DNA of 64,000 bases from Phaeocystidibacter sp965659725 (GCA_965659725.1 CBFHXG010000003.1:1-64000); one strand, 5' to 3'; counted from the first letter of the stretch, positions 28,907-36,598 are shown. The notes: a model not told the origin generated them from the letters alone. Numbers and translations: made by a program.

Positions 28907-29265
28907 CCGCCTACACGTTTTGTGCGGAATCCTTTGTCGGATAAGAACTTCATGGTCTTATCCCGGACCTCGCCTTGAAGTAGGATCTCACCATCTTTTA
29001 CGCTACCGCCAACTCCACAGTAACTGCGGAGCTCCTTGGCGAGCTCCTTCAGTTCATCATCATTGCCTGGATGGCCGATAATGAGTGTTGCTATCTTTCC
29101 AGCGCGACCTTTTTTGGAGATATGGACTTCTAAGGTGATATCCGAAGCATCCATTGCCTCGTCGTCGCCACGAAGATCTGCAAATAGATCACCAAAAGTG
29201 GCGCCTGGATTCGTTGAATAAACGAACCCGTCGTCTGACCTGTTCTTCTTACTTTTCTTAGCCAT
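28903..29265 (-). CDS. yciH: SUI1/YciH-like translation initiation factor
   Basis: A 120-residue protein: a basic N-terminus (AKKSKKNRSDDGFVYSTNPG) followed by the SUI1 domain with HISKKGRAGKIATLIIGHPG, LKELAKELRSYCGVGGSVKDGEILLQG and the KTMKFLSDKGFRTKRVGG end. It resembles bacterial YciH/eIF1-like factors thought to affect initiation fidelity. A TAACTTTG box lies four bases ahead of the ATG. Its 3' end overlaps bshA by four bases, tail to tail. Confidence 0.92.
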   Translation of the reverse strand: MAKKSKKNRSDDGFVYSTNPGATFGDLFADLRGDDEAMDASDITLEVHISKKGRAGKIATLIIGHPGNDDELKELAKELRSYCGVGGSVKDGEILLQGEVRDKTMKFLSDKGFRTKRVGG

Positions 29266-29269
29266 AGGT

Positions 29270-29277
29270 CAAAGTTA
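29270..29277 (-). promoter_or_regulatory. -7 box TAACTTTG of SUI1 gene
   Basis: TAACTTTG on the minus strand ends four bases before the ATG at 29265, matching TAnnTTTG with a near-leaderless layout. Confidence 0.45.
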
Positions 29278-29311
29278 CATTCGTTGACTTAGAATAGCGA
29301 ACTTGCACACC

Positions 29312-30109
29312 ATGAAAGAGATCACCAGTGCTCAGAACGACACCATCAAGAGAGTGTCACTTTACATTGATAAATCCCGCGATCGCAAGAAGGATGGCGT
29401 GTTTGTGGCGGAAGGGATTCGAGAGAATACCAGAGCAATTCAGTCGGGCTTTAAACCAAAGTGGATCTTCTTTTCAACCGTAAGCATGACCTTGGATGAG
29501 GTATTGGGTGAGCTTGGAATAAACGAACACGATGCCCTCTTTCACAGTTGCAGCGATAGTGCTTTTCAAAAGATCGCACTGCGCCATGCAGTGCCAAATA
29601 TCGTAGGTGTTTTTGAACGACGGGATCACGGATTGGATGACATAGACCTGCCTAAGGATCCTTTGATCTTGGTAGCTGAGTCCATCGAGAAACCCGGAAA
29701 TCTAGGCGCAATTCTCCGAACTTGCAGTGCGGCTGGTGTCAACGCCTTGTTAATAGCCGATGCCGTGGTGGATATCTATCACCCTCAGGTGATCCGAAAT
29801 AGCCTAGGAGGATTTTTCGATGTACCCTTCATCTCAGCAAGCTCGGATGAGATCATTGCATATTTAAAGAAGAAAGGAATTAACATTGAGGTTACCTATC
29901 TAGAAGGAGCGGATGCGCATTACGATGTAGACCTGAAGAATGCGACGGCCATCGTAGTAGGTCCCGAAGATAAAGGTGTGAGTTCCCCATGGCTCAAAGC
30001 TGCTTCACATCGCATCAAGATCCCAATGGAGGGAGTGGTAGACAGTTTGAATGTAAGTGTGGCTGCAGCCATCATGCTTTTCGAAGCCAAGCGGCAAAGG
30101 GCACGATAG
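29312..30109 (+). CDS. SpoU/TrmH family RNA 2'-O-methyltransferase
   Basis: About 265 residues from the ATG at 29312; a TTG at 29303 is less likely. An N-terminal substrate-binding domain (MKEITSAQNDTIKRVSLYIDKSRDRKKDGVFVAEG, split here by domain) is followed by the knotted SPOUT domain: ESIEKPGNLGAILRTCSAAG (motif 1 with Asn and Arg), IVVGPEDKGVSSPWL (motif 2) and IPMEGVVDSLNVSVAAAIMLFE (motif 3, SAM site). It resembles RlmB/TsnR-like enzymes acting on 23S rRNA, though the exact target is not determinable. Confidence 0.92.
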   Translation: MKEITSAQNDTIKRVSLYIDKSRDRKKDGVFVAEGIRENTRAIQSGFKPKWIFFSTVSMTLDEVLGELGINEHDALFHSCSDSAFQKIALRHAVPNIVGVFERRDHGLDDIDLPKDPLILVAESIEKPGNLGAILRTCSAAGVNALLIADAVVDIYHPQVIRNSLGGFFDVPFISASSDEIIAYLKKKGINIEVTYLEGADAHYDVDLKNATAIVVGPEDKGVSSPWLKAASHRIKIPMEGVVDSLNVSVAAAIMLFEAKRQRAR

Positions 30110-30121
30110 AACGGGATGGGT

Positions 30122-30205
30122 ATAAAATGAAAGACCCGGGGTATACCCGGGCCTCACACCAAACCAATAAACCTAAGCTACTTGGGTAGAACCCCAAGCA
30201 TTAGA
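30122..30205 (-). ncRNA. Candidate small RNA with two hairpins
   Basis: On the minus strand a TATATTTG box (30218-30211) is followed by an 8-pair hairpin TGCTTGGG/CCCAAGTA (30200-30179), a linker containing TTAGGTTTATTGGTTTGG, a 9-pair hairpin AGGCCCGGG/CCCGGGTCT (30154-30132) and a T-rich tail (TTCATTTTAT). Each hairpin contains a G-U pair that becomes an A-C mismatch on the plus strand, so the structure favours minus-strand transcription. The alternative is a 3' untranslated structure and terminator of the DUF692 operon. No known family is recognised and no -33 motif is clear. Confidence 0.45.
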
Positions 30206-30210
30206 TGCGA

Positions 30211-30218
30211 CAAATATA
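30211..30218 (-). promoter_or_regulatory. -7 box TATATTTG of candidate small RNA
   Basis: TATATTTG is the same -7 sequence found at both promoters of the 60 kb locus. There is no open reading frame downstream of it on this strand, only two hairpins. A -33 TTTG at the usual distance was not found. Confidence 0.4.
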
Positions 30219-30337
30219 ATTGATATACACTTAACTTGAGTGATAACATTAATAAATAATCCCCTTTGTTAAGAATAATTCAAGATTGTGGTCGTCTCGT
30301 TATGTTTTGTGAAATATTGTCCTTTTTAGGGTGTAGA

Positions 30338-31087
30338 TCATGGCTTGAAAGCCAATCCTTTCGAGTGTAAGTGAGAGATGAATTCTCTCGTTTTCTCCTT
30401 CCAACCATCTGCATTGGCCATACCCAGTTGCACCGCCGTTCTATGTCCGGCCTCCTCTATCGTACAGTTTTCAGAACTCAAGCTTTCCAGTAATAGGGCG
30501 TAGAAGGTAGAAACATTCATGAATCGGACCTTACCCGATGATCTTTCACGCCAGGCGAGGGAAATATATTGACCTACTTGGCTGTTCTTCAATTTGGAAG
30601 GTGCTGTGGTGTGGACTGGGTAGGAGAGAACGAGCATTTGCATCTCTGGTTCCAGAACGGGAATATCGTGCAGATCTGGACAAACTCCAGAATGATCTGA
30701 AATGGCAATATCTGGCATCATGAATAAGTAGACTTCCTGCCACTCAAATCGCAATAGGTCTATGACTGCCGGATACTCTTCGGTCAGCTCCTTTTCATGT
30801 TCCTCGATATAGCCCACGAGTTCATGTGGCATCTTCCAGATCTGTGGGTCAACGCAGGGATGAATCTTGAAGAACCGAAAAACGAGTTCATCCCATTCTT
30901 CCGGGATGTATTTTTGAGATGTGATGGGATAAGCCGTTGCAAGGGCATTTTTCACCACATTGAAAACGAGCCTCCTATAATGCGGAAGTCGGTCTTCTAG
31001 AGAGCCTTCGATCTCCCTGAGTTCACCGTCCCTACAATACAGAGCAAGAGCAGCTTGAGCATCGTGTGTAGTCTTTTCAAGAGCCAT
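30338..31087 (-). CDS. DUF2063 (HvfC/BufC-like) RiPP maturation partner
   Basis: A 249-residue protein of the DUF2063 family, the usual partner of DUF692 enzymes in HvfABC/buf operons. The N-terminal helical domain contains LEDRLPHYRRLVFNVVKNALATAYPIT and FRFFKIHPCVDPQIWKMPHELVGYI, the family core; a DLLRFEWQEVYLF helix leads to the C-terminal domain (VLSYPVHTT). In characterised relatives it presents the precursor to the enzyme. The gene overlaps the DUF692 gene by 11 bases and ends the five-gene operon. The C-terminal half is divergent, so precursor binding is inferred from context. Confidence 0.88.
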   Translation of the reverse strand: MALEKTTHDAQAALALYCRDGELREIEGSLEDRLPHYRRLVFNVVKNALATAYPITSQKYIPEEWDELVFRFFKIHPCVDPQIWKMPHELVGYIEEHEKELTEEYPAVIDLLRFEWQEVYLFMMPDIAISDHSGVCPDLHDIPVLEPEMQMLVLSYPVHTTAPSKLKNSQVGQYISLAWRERSSGKVRFMNVSTFYALLLESLSSENCTIEEAGHRTAVQLGMANADGWKEKTREFISHLHSKGLAFKP

Positions 31088-31922
31088 GTGAAACTGCTTT
31101 TGAAGTCCAATGGCGTTGAGAAATGCTTCGGAGCGTGTTCAACTCCTCATTTAGTTCCTGCATCTCCGGCAGGTTAAAGTCGCGCTCTAGCAACACAGGG
31201 ACAGGCGTGGTCTTTGAGCAGGTGTAGTCGAATAATTCGAAGACCTTATCAATAATGGCAGCACCATGTGTATCGATGATGAGGTCTGGTTTAACCTTAT
31301 GATGACCTGCCATGTGCATATAAGCTACTTTGTCGAGCGGCATTTGGTCAAGGAATTCAACCGCATCGTAATTGTGATTGAAGGCATTGACATACACGTT
31401 GTTTACGTCCAGTAATAGTTGGCACCCGGATTCTCTAACGATCCTGTTTACGAATTCTGCTTCGGACATTTCCGCAGCAACGGGGGTGTAATAGGAAACA
31501 TTTTCGAGGACTAGTGGGCGCTCGAGGATATCTTGCACCGTTTTGATACGTTCCACGATATGCGCTACCGCATCGTCACGAAACGGAATAGGGAGGAGGT
31601 CATACAAGTGCGCATTGTCGCACTTACTATAAGATAGGTGCTCCGAATAAACGGGAACATCATATTCATCGAGGAAGTCCTTCAACTTCTTGATAAAAGG
31701 AATGTCTAAATCATCCGGAGAACCAATGCTCAGGGACAGTCCGTGGCAAAGGATGTGATACTTTTCTGCTACTTGGTCTAGACGTTTTTTCCAGGTTCCG
31801 CCAACATCTAGCCAGTTTTCAGGTGCCAATTCCACGAAATCAGGCTGAATGTCTTCGCCAGATAACAGTGCATTGGTCATGCTTCGTCGGTAACCGACAC
31901 CTATGGATCCGTTTTTCATCAT
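31077..31922 (-). CDS. DUF692 multinuclear non-heme iron oxidase (MNIO, BufB/HvfB-like)
   Basis: A 281-residue TIM-barrel protein with the MNIO metal and active-site motifs in order: GVGYR (8-12), VELAPENW (30-37), CHGLSLSIGS (59-68), YSEHLSY (92-98), LENVSYY, LLDVNNVYVNAFNH, YMHMAGHH, DTHGAA and LLERDFNLP. MNIO enzymes modify cysteine residues of precursor peptides, for example to thiooxazole or related groups, using two or three iron ions. It lies directly downstream of the Cys-rich precursor gene and overlaps the DUF2063 partner. The ATG at 31919 is an alternative start. Length is typical for the family. Confidence 0.93.
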   Translation of the reverse strand: MMKNGSIGVGYRRSMTNALLSGEDIQPDFVELAPENWLDVGGTWKKRLDQVAEKYHILCHGLSLSIGSPDDLDIPFIKKLKDFLDEYDVPVYSEHLSYSKCDNAHLYDLLPIPFRDDAVAHIVERIKTVQDILERPLVLENVSYYTPVAAEMSEAEFVNRIVRESGCQLLLDVNNVYVNAFNHNYDAVEFLDQMPLDKVAYMHMAGHHKVKPDLIIDTHGAAIIDKVFELFDYTCSKTTPVPVLLERDFNLPEMQELNEELNTLRSISQRHWTSKAVSHGS

Positions 31923-31926
31923 AATG

Positions 31927-31969
31927 AAAAGGAATTAGCAGGACCGTGGGGAGACGGACCTGCTAATTC
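31927..31969 (-). terminator. Hairpin between precursor and MNIO genes, likely attenuator
   Basis: On the minus strand GAATTAGCAGGtCCGT (31969-31954) pairs with ACGGtCCTGCTAATTC (31947-31932): 15 pairs with one T-T mismatch and a six-base loop. CTTTTC follows (T run 31930-31927). It starts eight bases after the precursor stop and ends five bases before the MNIO start. Partial termination or 3'-end protection here would raise precursor over enzyme levels. Confidence 0.75.
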
Positions 31970-31976
31970 TTATCTA

Positions 31977-32351
31977 TTACAGTCCGCAAGAACCTTCGCC
32001 GCACTTGTGTTCTTCCGCTGCTGGCTCCTCTTCTGAAGAGGCCTCCTCGCCGCAAGAACCTTCGCCACATTTGGCTTCTTCTGTGCTGCGTTCTTCTGAA
32101 GATGCTTCCGATGATTCTCCGCAAGAACCTTCGCCGCACTTCTGCTCGGTGGCCTCCGCTTCTCCACATGTTAGCTCTAAGCCATTGATAACGGCACGCT
32201 CAGAGTGAAGCAATTGTGCTCTTACTTCTGCACCTGTACCGAGATCATCGGCTTGAAAAGCCTGTTCTGCTTGAATGCTTCCGCTAAGCAAAAGTCCTCC
32301 TGCTAGAAGGGTTCCACCTGCGATCAGTTTTCTTTTGTTCGAATTTTCCAT
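31977..32351 (-). CDS. Cys-rich bufferin/HvfA-like RiPP precursor with KCGEGSCG repeats
   Basis: A 124-residue precursor. Residues 8-28 form a signal peptide (KLIAGGTLLAGGLLLSGSIQA) with likely cleavage after QA. A leader-like stretch follows (FQADDLGTGAEVRAQLLHSERAVINGLELTCGE). The C-terminal part has three KCGEGSCG units spaced 23 and 22 residues apart by Glu/Ser-rich linkers, ending in GL. Each unit holds an EGSCG motif, close to the EGKCG motif modified by MNIO enzymes in bufferins. There are seven cysteines in all. The likely product is a periplasmic copper-binding or metal-buffering peptide; this is inferred from the family and neighbours. Confidence 0.85.
   Translation of the reverse strand: MENSNKRKLIAGGTLLAGGLLLSGSIQAEQAFQADDLGTGAEVRAQLLHSERAVINGLELTCGEAEATEQKCGEGSCGESSEASSEERSTEEAKCGEGSCGEEASSEEEPAAEEHKCGEGSCGL
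31984..32141 (-). repeat. Three DNA copies encoding KCGEGSCG
   Basis: Near-identical 23-base units at 31984-32006, 32050-32072 and 32119-32141, spaced 66 and 69 bases, encode the Cys repeats of the precursor. The first and third copies are identical at DNA level; the second has two changes. This suggests recent duplication or ongoing homogenisation of the core. Confidence 0.85.
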
Positions 32352-32383
32352 AGCTGAGTGATTTAATTGAATTAATCTTTATT

Positions 32384-32641
32384 CTATTTCTGAATTTCCG
32401 CCTTCCACTTTGCTTTGACTTCTTCTGATGCCTTCAAGTTTTCAGCGCCTTTGCTATCATTTACGAGGTTATCTAGCTTTTGGTTTTGTTGATCGAACAA
32501 TTTGCAGATGTCACAGATGCGTAAATGCATCCAAAGCCGCATGCGCTCTACCATAGAGCTTTTTCCCTGAGATCTTCTAACGGCGTGTAAAGAAGCGTCT
32601 TCACACGAATAGAACAACTTGTGTATTACTCTGGCAATCAT
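32384..32641 (-). CDS. Zinc-finger anti-sigma factor-like protein
   Basis: An 85-residue soluble protein with Cys13, His39, Cys43 and Cys46. The HLRICDIC stretch gives the H-x3-C-x2-C zinc-binding anti-sigma motif, with SCEDASLH as the upstream Cys half. The C-terminal half is a charged helix without a membrane segment, so this is a cytosolic ZAS-type regulator that could release its sigma on metal or redox change. The ATG overlaps the sigma-factor stop (ATGA), so the two are translationally coupled. The precursor gene follows by 32 bases. Confidence 0.82.
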   Translation of the reverse strand: MIARVIHKLFYSCEDASLHAVRRSQGKSSMVERMRLWMHLRICDICKLFDQQNQKLDNLVNDSKGAENLKASEEVKAKWKAEIQK

Positions 32642-33228
32642 AGGGCATCGAAATTTCTCAATTCGTCGAAGTAGTTTTTATCAAGACAATCACGCAGTTG
32701 TAGTTTGGCACGGTGTATTAGCACCCAGTAATTGGACGAGGTGATATCCAGCACCTTACAGATCTCATCAGAATCTTCATCTTCTAAATACTTCATTCTG
32801 AAGGCCACCGCACCTTTACCTTTAAGGTTGTCGATGCACTGGTCTAGGCGCTCGCCGATCTCACCCCTCTCAACTACCTCGTCGGGTCTTTCTATCCAAG
32901 CCTTTGGTTTTTTGTCTGGTATCCATCCTCCAGATTCATCAAAGAATTGATCTATGCTCACTTCCTTTTTAACGGACACTTCATCTTCCGACTGTCGTGT
33001 TCTCGTCTTTCGGTAGAAGTCGATGATCTTATTCCTAAGAATGCGCATCAACCATGTGCGGTCGGATGCTTCTTCTTTAAAATTGTCAAGGGACTTAAAC
33101 GCACTTAGCAATGTCTCCTGAACAAGATCCTCTGCCGTTTCTCTGCTGCCCGTCCTTTGATAGGCAAATCGAAATAGAAGATCGCCGTGCTCATCTACCC
33201 ATTGTGTGGCTCTTTCTGATGGAGTCAA
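32638..33228 (-). CDS. ECF-type RNA polymerase sigma factor heading the RiPP operon
   Basis: A 196-residue sigma-70 family factor. Region 2 spans WVDEHGDLLFRFAYQRTGSRETAEDLVQETLLSAF with the DRTWLMRILRNKIIDFYRK helix; region 4 spans LKGKGAVAFRMKYLEDEDSDEICKVLDITSSNYWVLIHRAKLQLR. A 60-residue linker between them includes SVKKEVSIDQFF. No ATG precedes region 2 in frame after the upstream stop, so the start is the TTG at 33228. The gene is the first of the minus-strand operon and is divergent from the heme-binding gene. It probably drives its own operon and is restrained by the zinc-finger protein. Confidence 0.88.
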   Translation of the reverse strand: MTPSERATQWVDEHGDLLFRFAYQRTGSRETAEDLVQETLLSAFKSLDNFKEEASDRTWLMRILRNKIIDFYRKTRTRQSEDEVSVKKEVSIDQFFDESGGWIPDKKPKAWIERPDEVVERGEIGERLDQCIDNLKGKGAVAFRMKYLEDEDSDEICKVLDITSSNYWVLIHRAKLQLRDCLDKNYFDELRNFDAL

Positions 33229-33326
33229 GGATTCTCGATTTTGGTTGATTTTATGGTCAAGTTATATCTTTTAATTGACGGAGGTGTAAATTGCGTCTTA
33301 CATTCACAAGTGAAAAATCCTCTTTG

Positions 33327-33776
33327 ATGAAAAAGTCAGTTCGTCGTGTTCTCGTAGCACTACTCGCAGTTTTGATCGTTATGCAATTCATTCAGCCGGA
33401 TAAGACCAATCCAGAGTCGCCAGCTGAGGCCGATTTTCTTGCTGTTCACAACGTGGACGGGGAAGTGGGAGGCCTGATCAAAAGGGCGTGTTACGACTGT
33501 CATTCCAACAATACGCGATGGCCATGGTATACATCCGTTGCTCCCTTCTCTTATATCATTGCTGACCATGTAGAGGAGGGTAGAGAGCATCTTAACTTTT
33601 CAGAATGGACTTCTTACAGCGCAGATAAGGCTGATCACAAGCTAGAGGAATGTGCCGAGGAGGTGGAGCATGGCGAAATGCCATTGAGCGGTTATGTGGC
33701 CCTGCACTCGGAAGCCGATCTTTCTAATGAGGAGTTGGAAATGCTCGTCGACTACTTCGAATCACTTCGTAAGTAA
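33327..33776 (+). CDS. Heme-binding domain (Haem_bd) protein
   Basis: About 149 residues from the ATG at 33327, chosen because the signal-anchor (KKSVRRVLVALLAVLIVMQF) begins there. The heme motif CYDCHSNNTRWPWYTSVAPFSY, with the CxxCH heme c attachment site, is typical of the Bacteroidota Haem_bd family, followed by HVEEGREHLNFSEW and GEMPLSGYVALHSEA. It is a periplasmic, membrane-anchored monoheme protein. The gene is divergent from the sigma-factor gene across about 100 bases, so it may share regulation with the MNIO operon, but that is unproven. It ends two bases before the uvrA stop on the opposite strand. Confidence 0.88.
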   Translation: MKKSVRRVLVALLAVLIVMQFIQPDKTNPESPAEADFLAVHNVDGEVGGLIKRACYDCHSNNTRWPWYTSVAPFSYIIADHVEEGREHLNFSEWTSYSADKADHKLEECAEEVEHGEMPLSGYVALHSEADLSNEELEMLVDYFESLRK

Positions 33777-33778
33777 TA

Positions 33779-36592
33779 CTATCCTTCTAACTTCTCGCGG
33801 ATGGCGTGACAAGTGGAGTTGTCCTTAAGATCAAGGATTCCCTCTGGGACACCTTGATAGAGCAACTGACCTCCATTGTCGCCACCCTCAGGCCCGAGGT
33901 CGATCAACCAATCTGCACATTTGATAATGTCAGGGTTGTGCTCGATCACCAGAATGCTGTGCCCTTTATCGATCAAGGCGTAGAATGAGTTCAACAGTTT
34001 ATGGATGTCTTCGAAGTGCAAACCTGTAGTAGGCTCATCGAAGATGAAGAGCTTTTTGCCTTCACTTTGCCCCATCACCAAGAAGCTCGCGAGCTTAACG
34101 CGCTGCGCCTCGCCGCCAGACAGCGTGCTGGATGATTGTCCCAAGTGAACATACCCCAAACCTACTTCTTGAAGAGGCTTCAATTTGGTGATGATCTTTT
34201 TCTGATCGTGTTCTTCGAAGAACGCGATGGCGTCATCAACGGTGAGCTCTAGGATGTCATGGATATTCTTTCCGTTGAATTCAACCTCCAGGACTTCATC
34301 CTTGAAACGCTTGCCATTGCATTGCTCACATTTGAGGTGAACGTCTGCCATGAATTGCATTTCGATGGTCACTTCGCCTTCGCCTTTGCAAACATCACAC
34401 CTTCCTCCATCTGTATTGAATGAGAAGTGCTTGGGCTTCAAGTTATTGAGGTCTGCCAACTTTTGAGAGGCGTAGAGACTTCTGATCTCATCGTAGGCCT
34501 TCAGGTAGGTAACCGGGTTACTTCGGCTAGACTTTCCGATCGGGTTTTGATCGATGAATTCTACACCAGATATGCGGCTAAAGTCGCCTTCCACAGCTTT
34601 ATGTTGACCAGCCTTTTCGCCATATCCACCCAGTTCCTTTTGCAACATGGGATAGAGGATACGTCGAACTAAGGTTGATTTACCAGAACCACTTACACCG
34701 GTTACAACGGTAAAGGTGTGTAGTGGAAATTCAATATCAACATTCTTGAGGTTATTCTCACGTGCGCCCTTTACAGCGATGGTATACTTGGATGTCCTTC
34801 TATTCTTAGGGAGTTCGATCTCTTTTATTCCGGATAGGTACTGGGCTGTGAGGGTATCGGTATTCATCAATCCTTCGAGTGTGCCATTGAACTCCACTTT
34901 TCCACCGTAGCTACCAGCTCCTGGCCCAATGTCAACGATCACATCCGCGGCGCGCATGAAAGCTTCATCGTGTTCAACAACGATAACGGTATTTCCAATG
35001 TCACGAAGGTCTTTTACTACCTGAACCAATCGATCTGTATCGCGGGGATGTAGACCAATACTCGGTTCATCTAGGATATACATCGATCCTACCAAACTTG
35101 AGCCCATGCTTGTCGAAAGGTTGATGCGCTGAGATTCACCACCTGAAAGGGTGGAGGAAAGTCGGTTCAAGGTCAAGTAACCGAGTCCAACCTCAAGCAG
35201 ATAATGGAGTCTGTTCGTAATCTCAATCAGCAAACGCTTGGCCACCTTTTGATCGAATTCATTCAGCTCCAAGGTATTGAACCAGGTTTCAAGTTTGTCG
35301 ATTGAAAGATCAACTAGATCCATAATGCTTTTGCCCCCGATCTTCACGTAGGCAGCGTCCTTGCGTAAACGTCGGCCTTTACAATCCGGACATTTCGTTT
35401 TGCCGCGGTATCGAGAGAGCATTACGCGATATTGGATCTTGTAGCTCTTGCTTTCTAGATGTTTGAAGAAGGCATCAATACCCTTGAAGAATTTATTTCC
35501 GTTCCAGAGTAATTCCTGCTCTTCTTTGGTAAGGTCACCATACGCTCTGTGGATGGGAAAATCGAATTTGTGGGCATTGCGTACAAGTTCATCCTTCCAT
35601 TCCTGCATTGAATCACCTTTCCAAGCGGCTACAGCATCTTCATAGATGCTCAGAGAATGATTCGGAATGACAAGGTCTTTATCGATGCCGATAACACTGC
35701 CGAAGCCTTCGCATTTCGGGCACGCACCGTATGGGTTATTAAAGGAGAAGAAGTGGAGCGTCGGTTCTTCGAACTCTATTCCGTCTGCTTCGAACTTATT
35801 GCTGAAAGCGATCACTTCATCGCGTTCTACCCAGTGGATATGGCATGTACCATGACCTTCGTAGAATGCGGTTTGAATGGAATCAGCCAAACGACTATCG
35901 TTATCCTCATCGTCTTTACGCACCATGGCTCGATCGATGATAAGCTCGGCATCCAACGGCCAATCTTTTACGTGCTCATCGATAAGGTCGGCGATCTCGT
36001 TAGGCTGTTTATTCCACCAGATCCTCGAAAAACCCTGCTGTTGAAAAACGTTCAAAGCTTCTACGGCAGTTCTTCCATTTGGACGCACCGGGGAGGTGAT
36101 CATCAACTTTTCACCTTCTTTTCCATTATGAAGGTGATCGAGCACGTCGGATACACTGTGTCTCTTTACCTCTTCTCCAGATTCGGGTGAATAAGTACGA
36201 CCAATGCGGGCATAGAGCACTTTGAGGTAATCGTAGATCTCGGTAGTGGTCCCAACGGTAGAACGAGGGTTCCTTGAGATGACCTTTTGTTCGATAGCGA
36301 TGGCAGGGGCGAGCCCTTTTATATCGTCAACTTCAGGCTTATTGAGTCGGCCAAGGAACTGACGAGCGTACGAAGAGAGGCTTTCCACGTAGCGTCTTTG
36401 TCCCTCTGCATACAGTGTGTCGAAAGCCAGAGAAGATTTTCCACTTCCCGAAACGCCGGTAATAACAATGAGTTTGTTGCGCGGGATGGTGAGATCCACA
36501 TTCTTGAGATTGTGGACCCTGGCGCCGAGAATTGTGATGTTTTCATCAGATTCTACGGGCGTTGGCGCAACATTGGTCATCGTTTTTTCCAT
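33779..36592 (-). CDS. uvrA: Excinuclease ABC subunit A
   Basis: About 937 residues from ATG 36592 (ATG 36580 also possible); the longer frame upstream lies in the intergenic region. Two ABC ATPase halves are present: ITGVSGSGKSSLAFDTLYAEG (split Walker A region), LSSTLSGGESQRINL and LDEPSIGLHPRD in the first; GVSGSGKSTLVRRI, SSTLSGGEAQRVKL and FDEPTTGLHFED in the second. Zinc-finger pairs CPKCEGFG, CPDCKGRRL, CDVCKGEG and CEQCNGKR are intact. It scans DNA damage with UvrB. A TACCTTTG box lies six bases upstream of the start. Confidence 0.97.
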   Translation of the reverse strand: MEKTMTNVAPTPVESDENITILGARVHNLKNVDLTIPRNKLIVITGVSGSGKSSLAFDTLYAEGQRRYVESLSSYARQFLGRLNKPEVDDIKGLAPAIAIEQKVISRNPRSTVGTTTEIYDYLKVLYARIGRTYSPESGEEVKRHSVSDVLDHLHNGKEGEKLMITSPVRPNGRTAVEALNVFQQQGFSRIWWNKQPNEIADLIDEHVKDWPLDAELIIDRAMVRKDDEDNDSRLADSIQTAFYEGHGTCHIHWVERDEVIAFSNKFEADGIEFEEPTLHFFSFNNPYGACPKCEGFGSVIGIDKDLVIPNHSLSIYEDAVAAWKGDSMQEWKDELVRNAHKFDFPIHRAYGDLTKEEQELLWNGNKFFKGIDAFFKHLESKSYKIQYRVMLSRYRGKTKCPDCKGRRLRKDAAYVKIGGKSIMDLVDLSIDKLETWFNTLELNEFDQKVAKRLLIEITNRLHYLLEVGLGYLTLNRLSSTLSGGESQRINLSTSMGSSLVGSMYILDEPSIGLHPRDTDRLVQVVKDLRDIGNTVIVVEHDEAFMRAADVIVDIGPGAGSYGGKVEFNGTLEGLMNTDTLTAQYLSGIKEIELPKNRRTSKYTIAVKGARENNLKNVDIEFPLHTFTVVTGVSGSGKSTLVRRILYPMLQKELGGYGEKAGQHKAVEGDFSRISGVEFIDQNPIGKSSRSNPVTYLKAYDEIRSLYASQKLADLNNLKPKHFSFNTDGGRCDVCKGEGEVTIEMQFMADVHLKCEQCNGKRFKDEVLEVEFNGKNIHDILELTVDDAIAFFEEHDQKKIITKLKPLQEVGLGYVHLGQSSSTLSGGEAQRVKLASFLVMGQSEGKKLFIFDEPTTGLHFEDIHKLLNSFYALIDKGHSILVIEHNPDIIKCADWLIDLGPEGGDNGGQLLYQGVPEGILDLKDNSTCHAIREKLEG

Positions 36593-36598
36593 AGCGGG

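Noticed and set aside
31984..32141. Short evenly spaced repeats as a CRISPR array
   Set aside because: Only three copies, within a reading frame, and the spacers encode similar Glu/Ser linkers; they are peptide repeats.
35657..36190. 177-residue open frame antisense to uvrA
   Set aside because: Shadow of uvrA; no start context, no domain, unusual composition.
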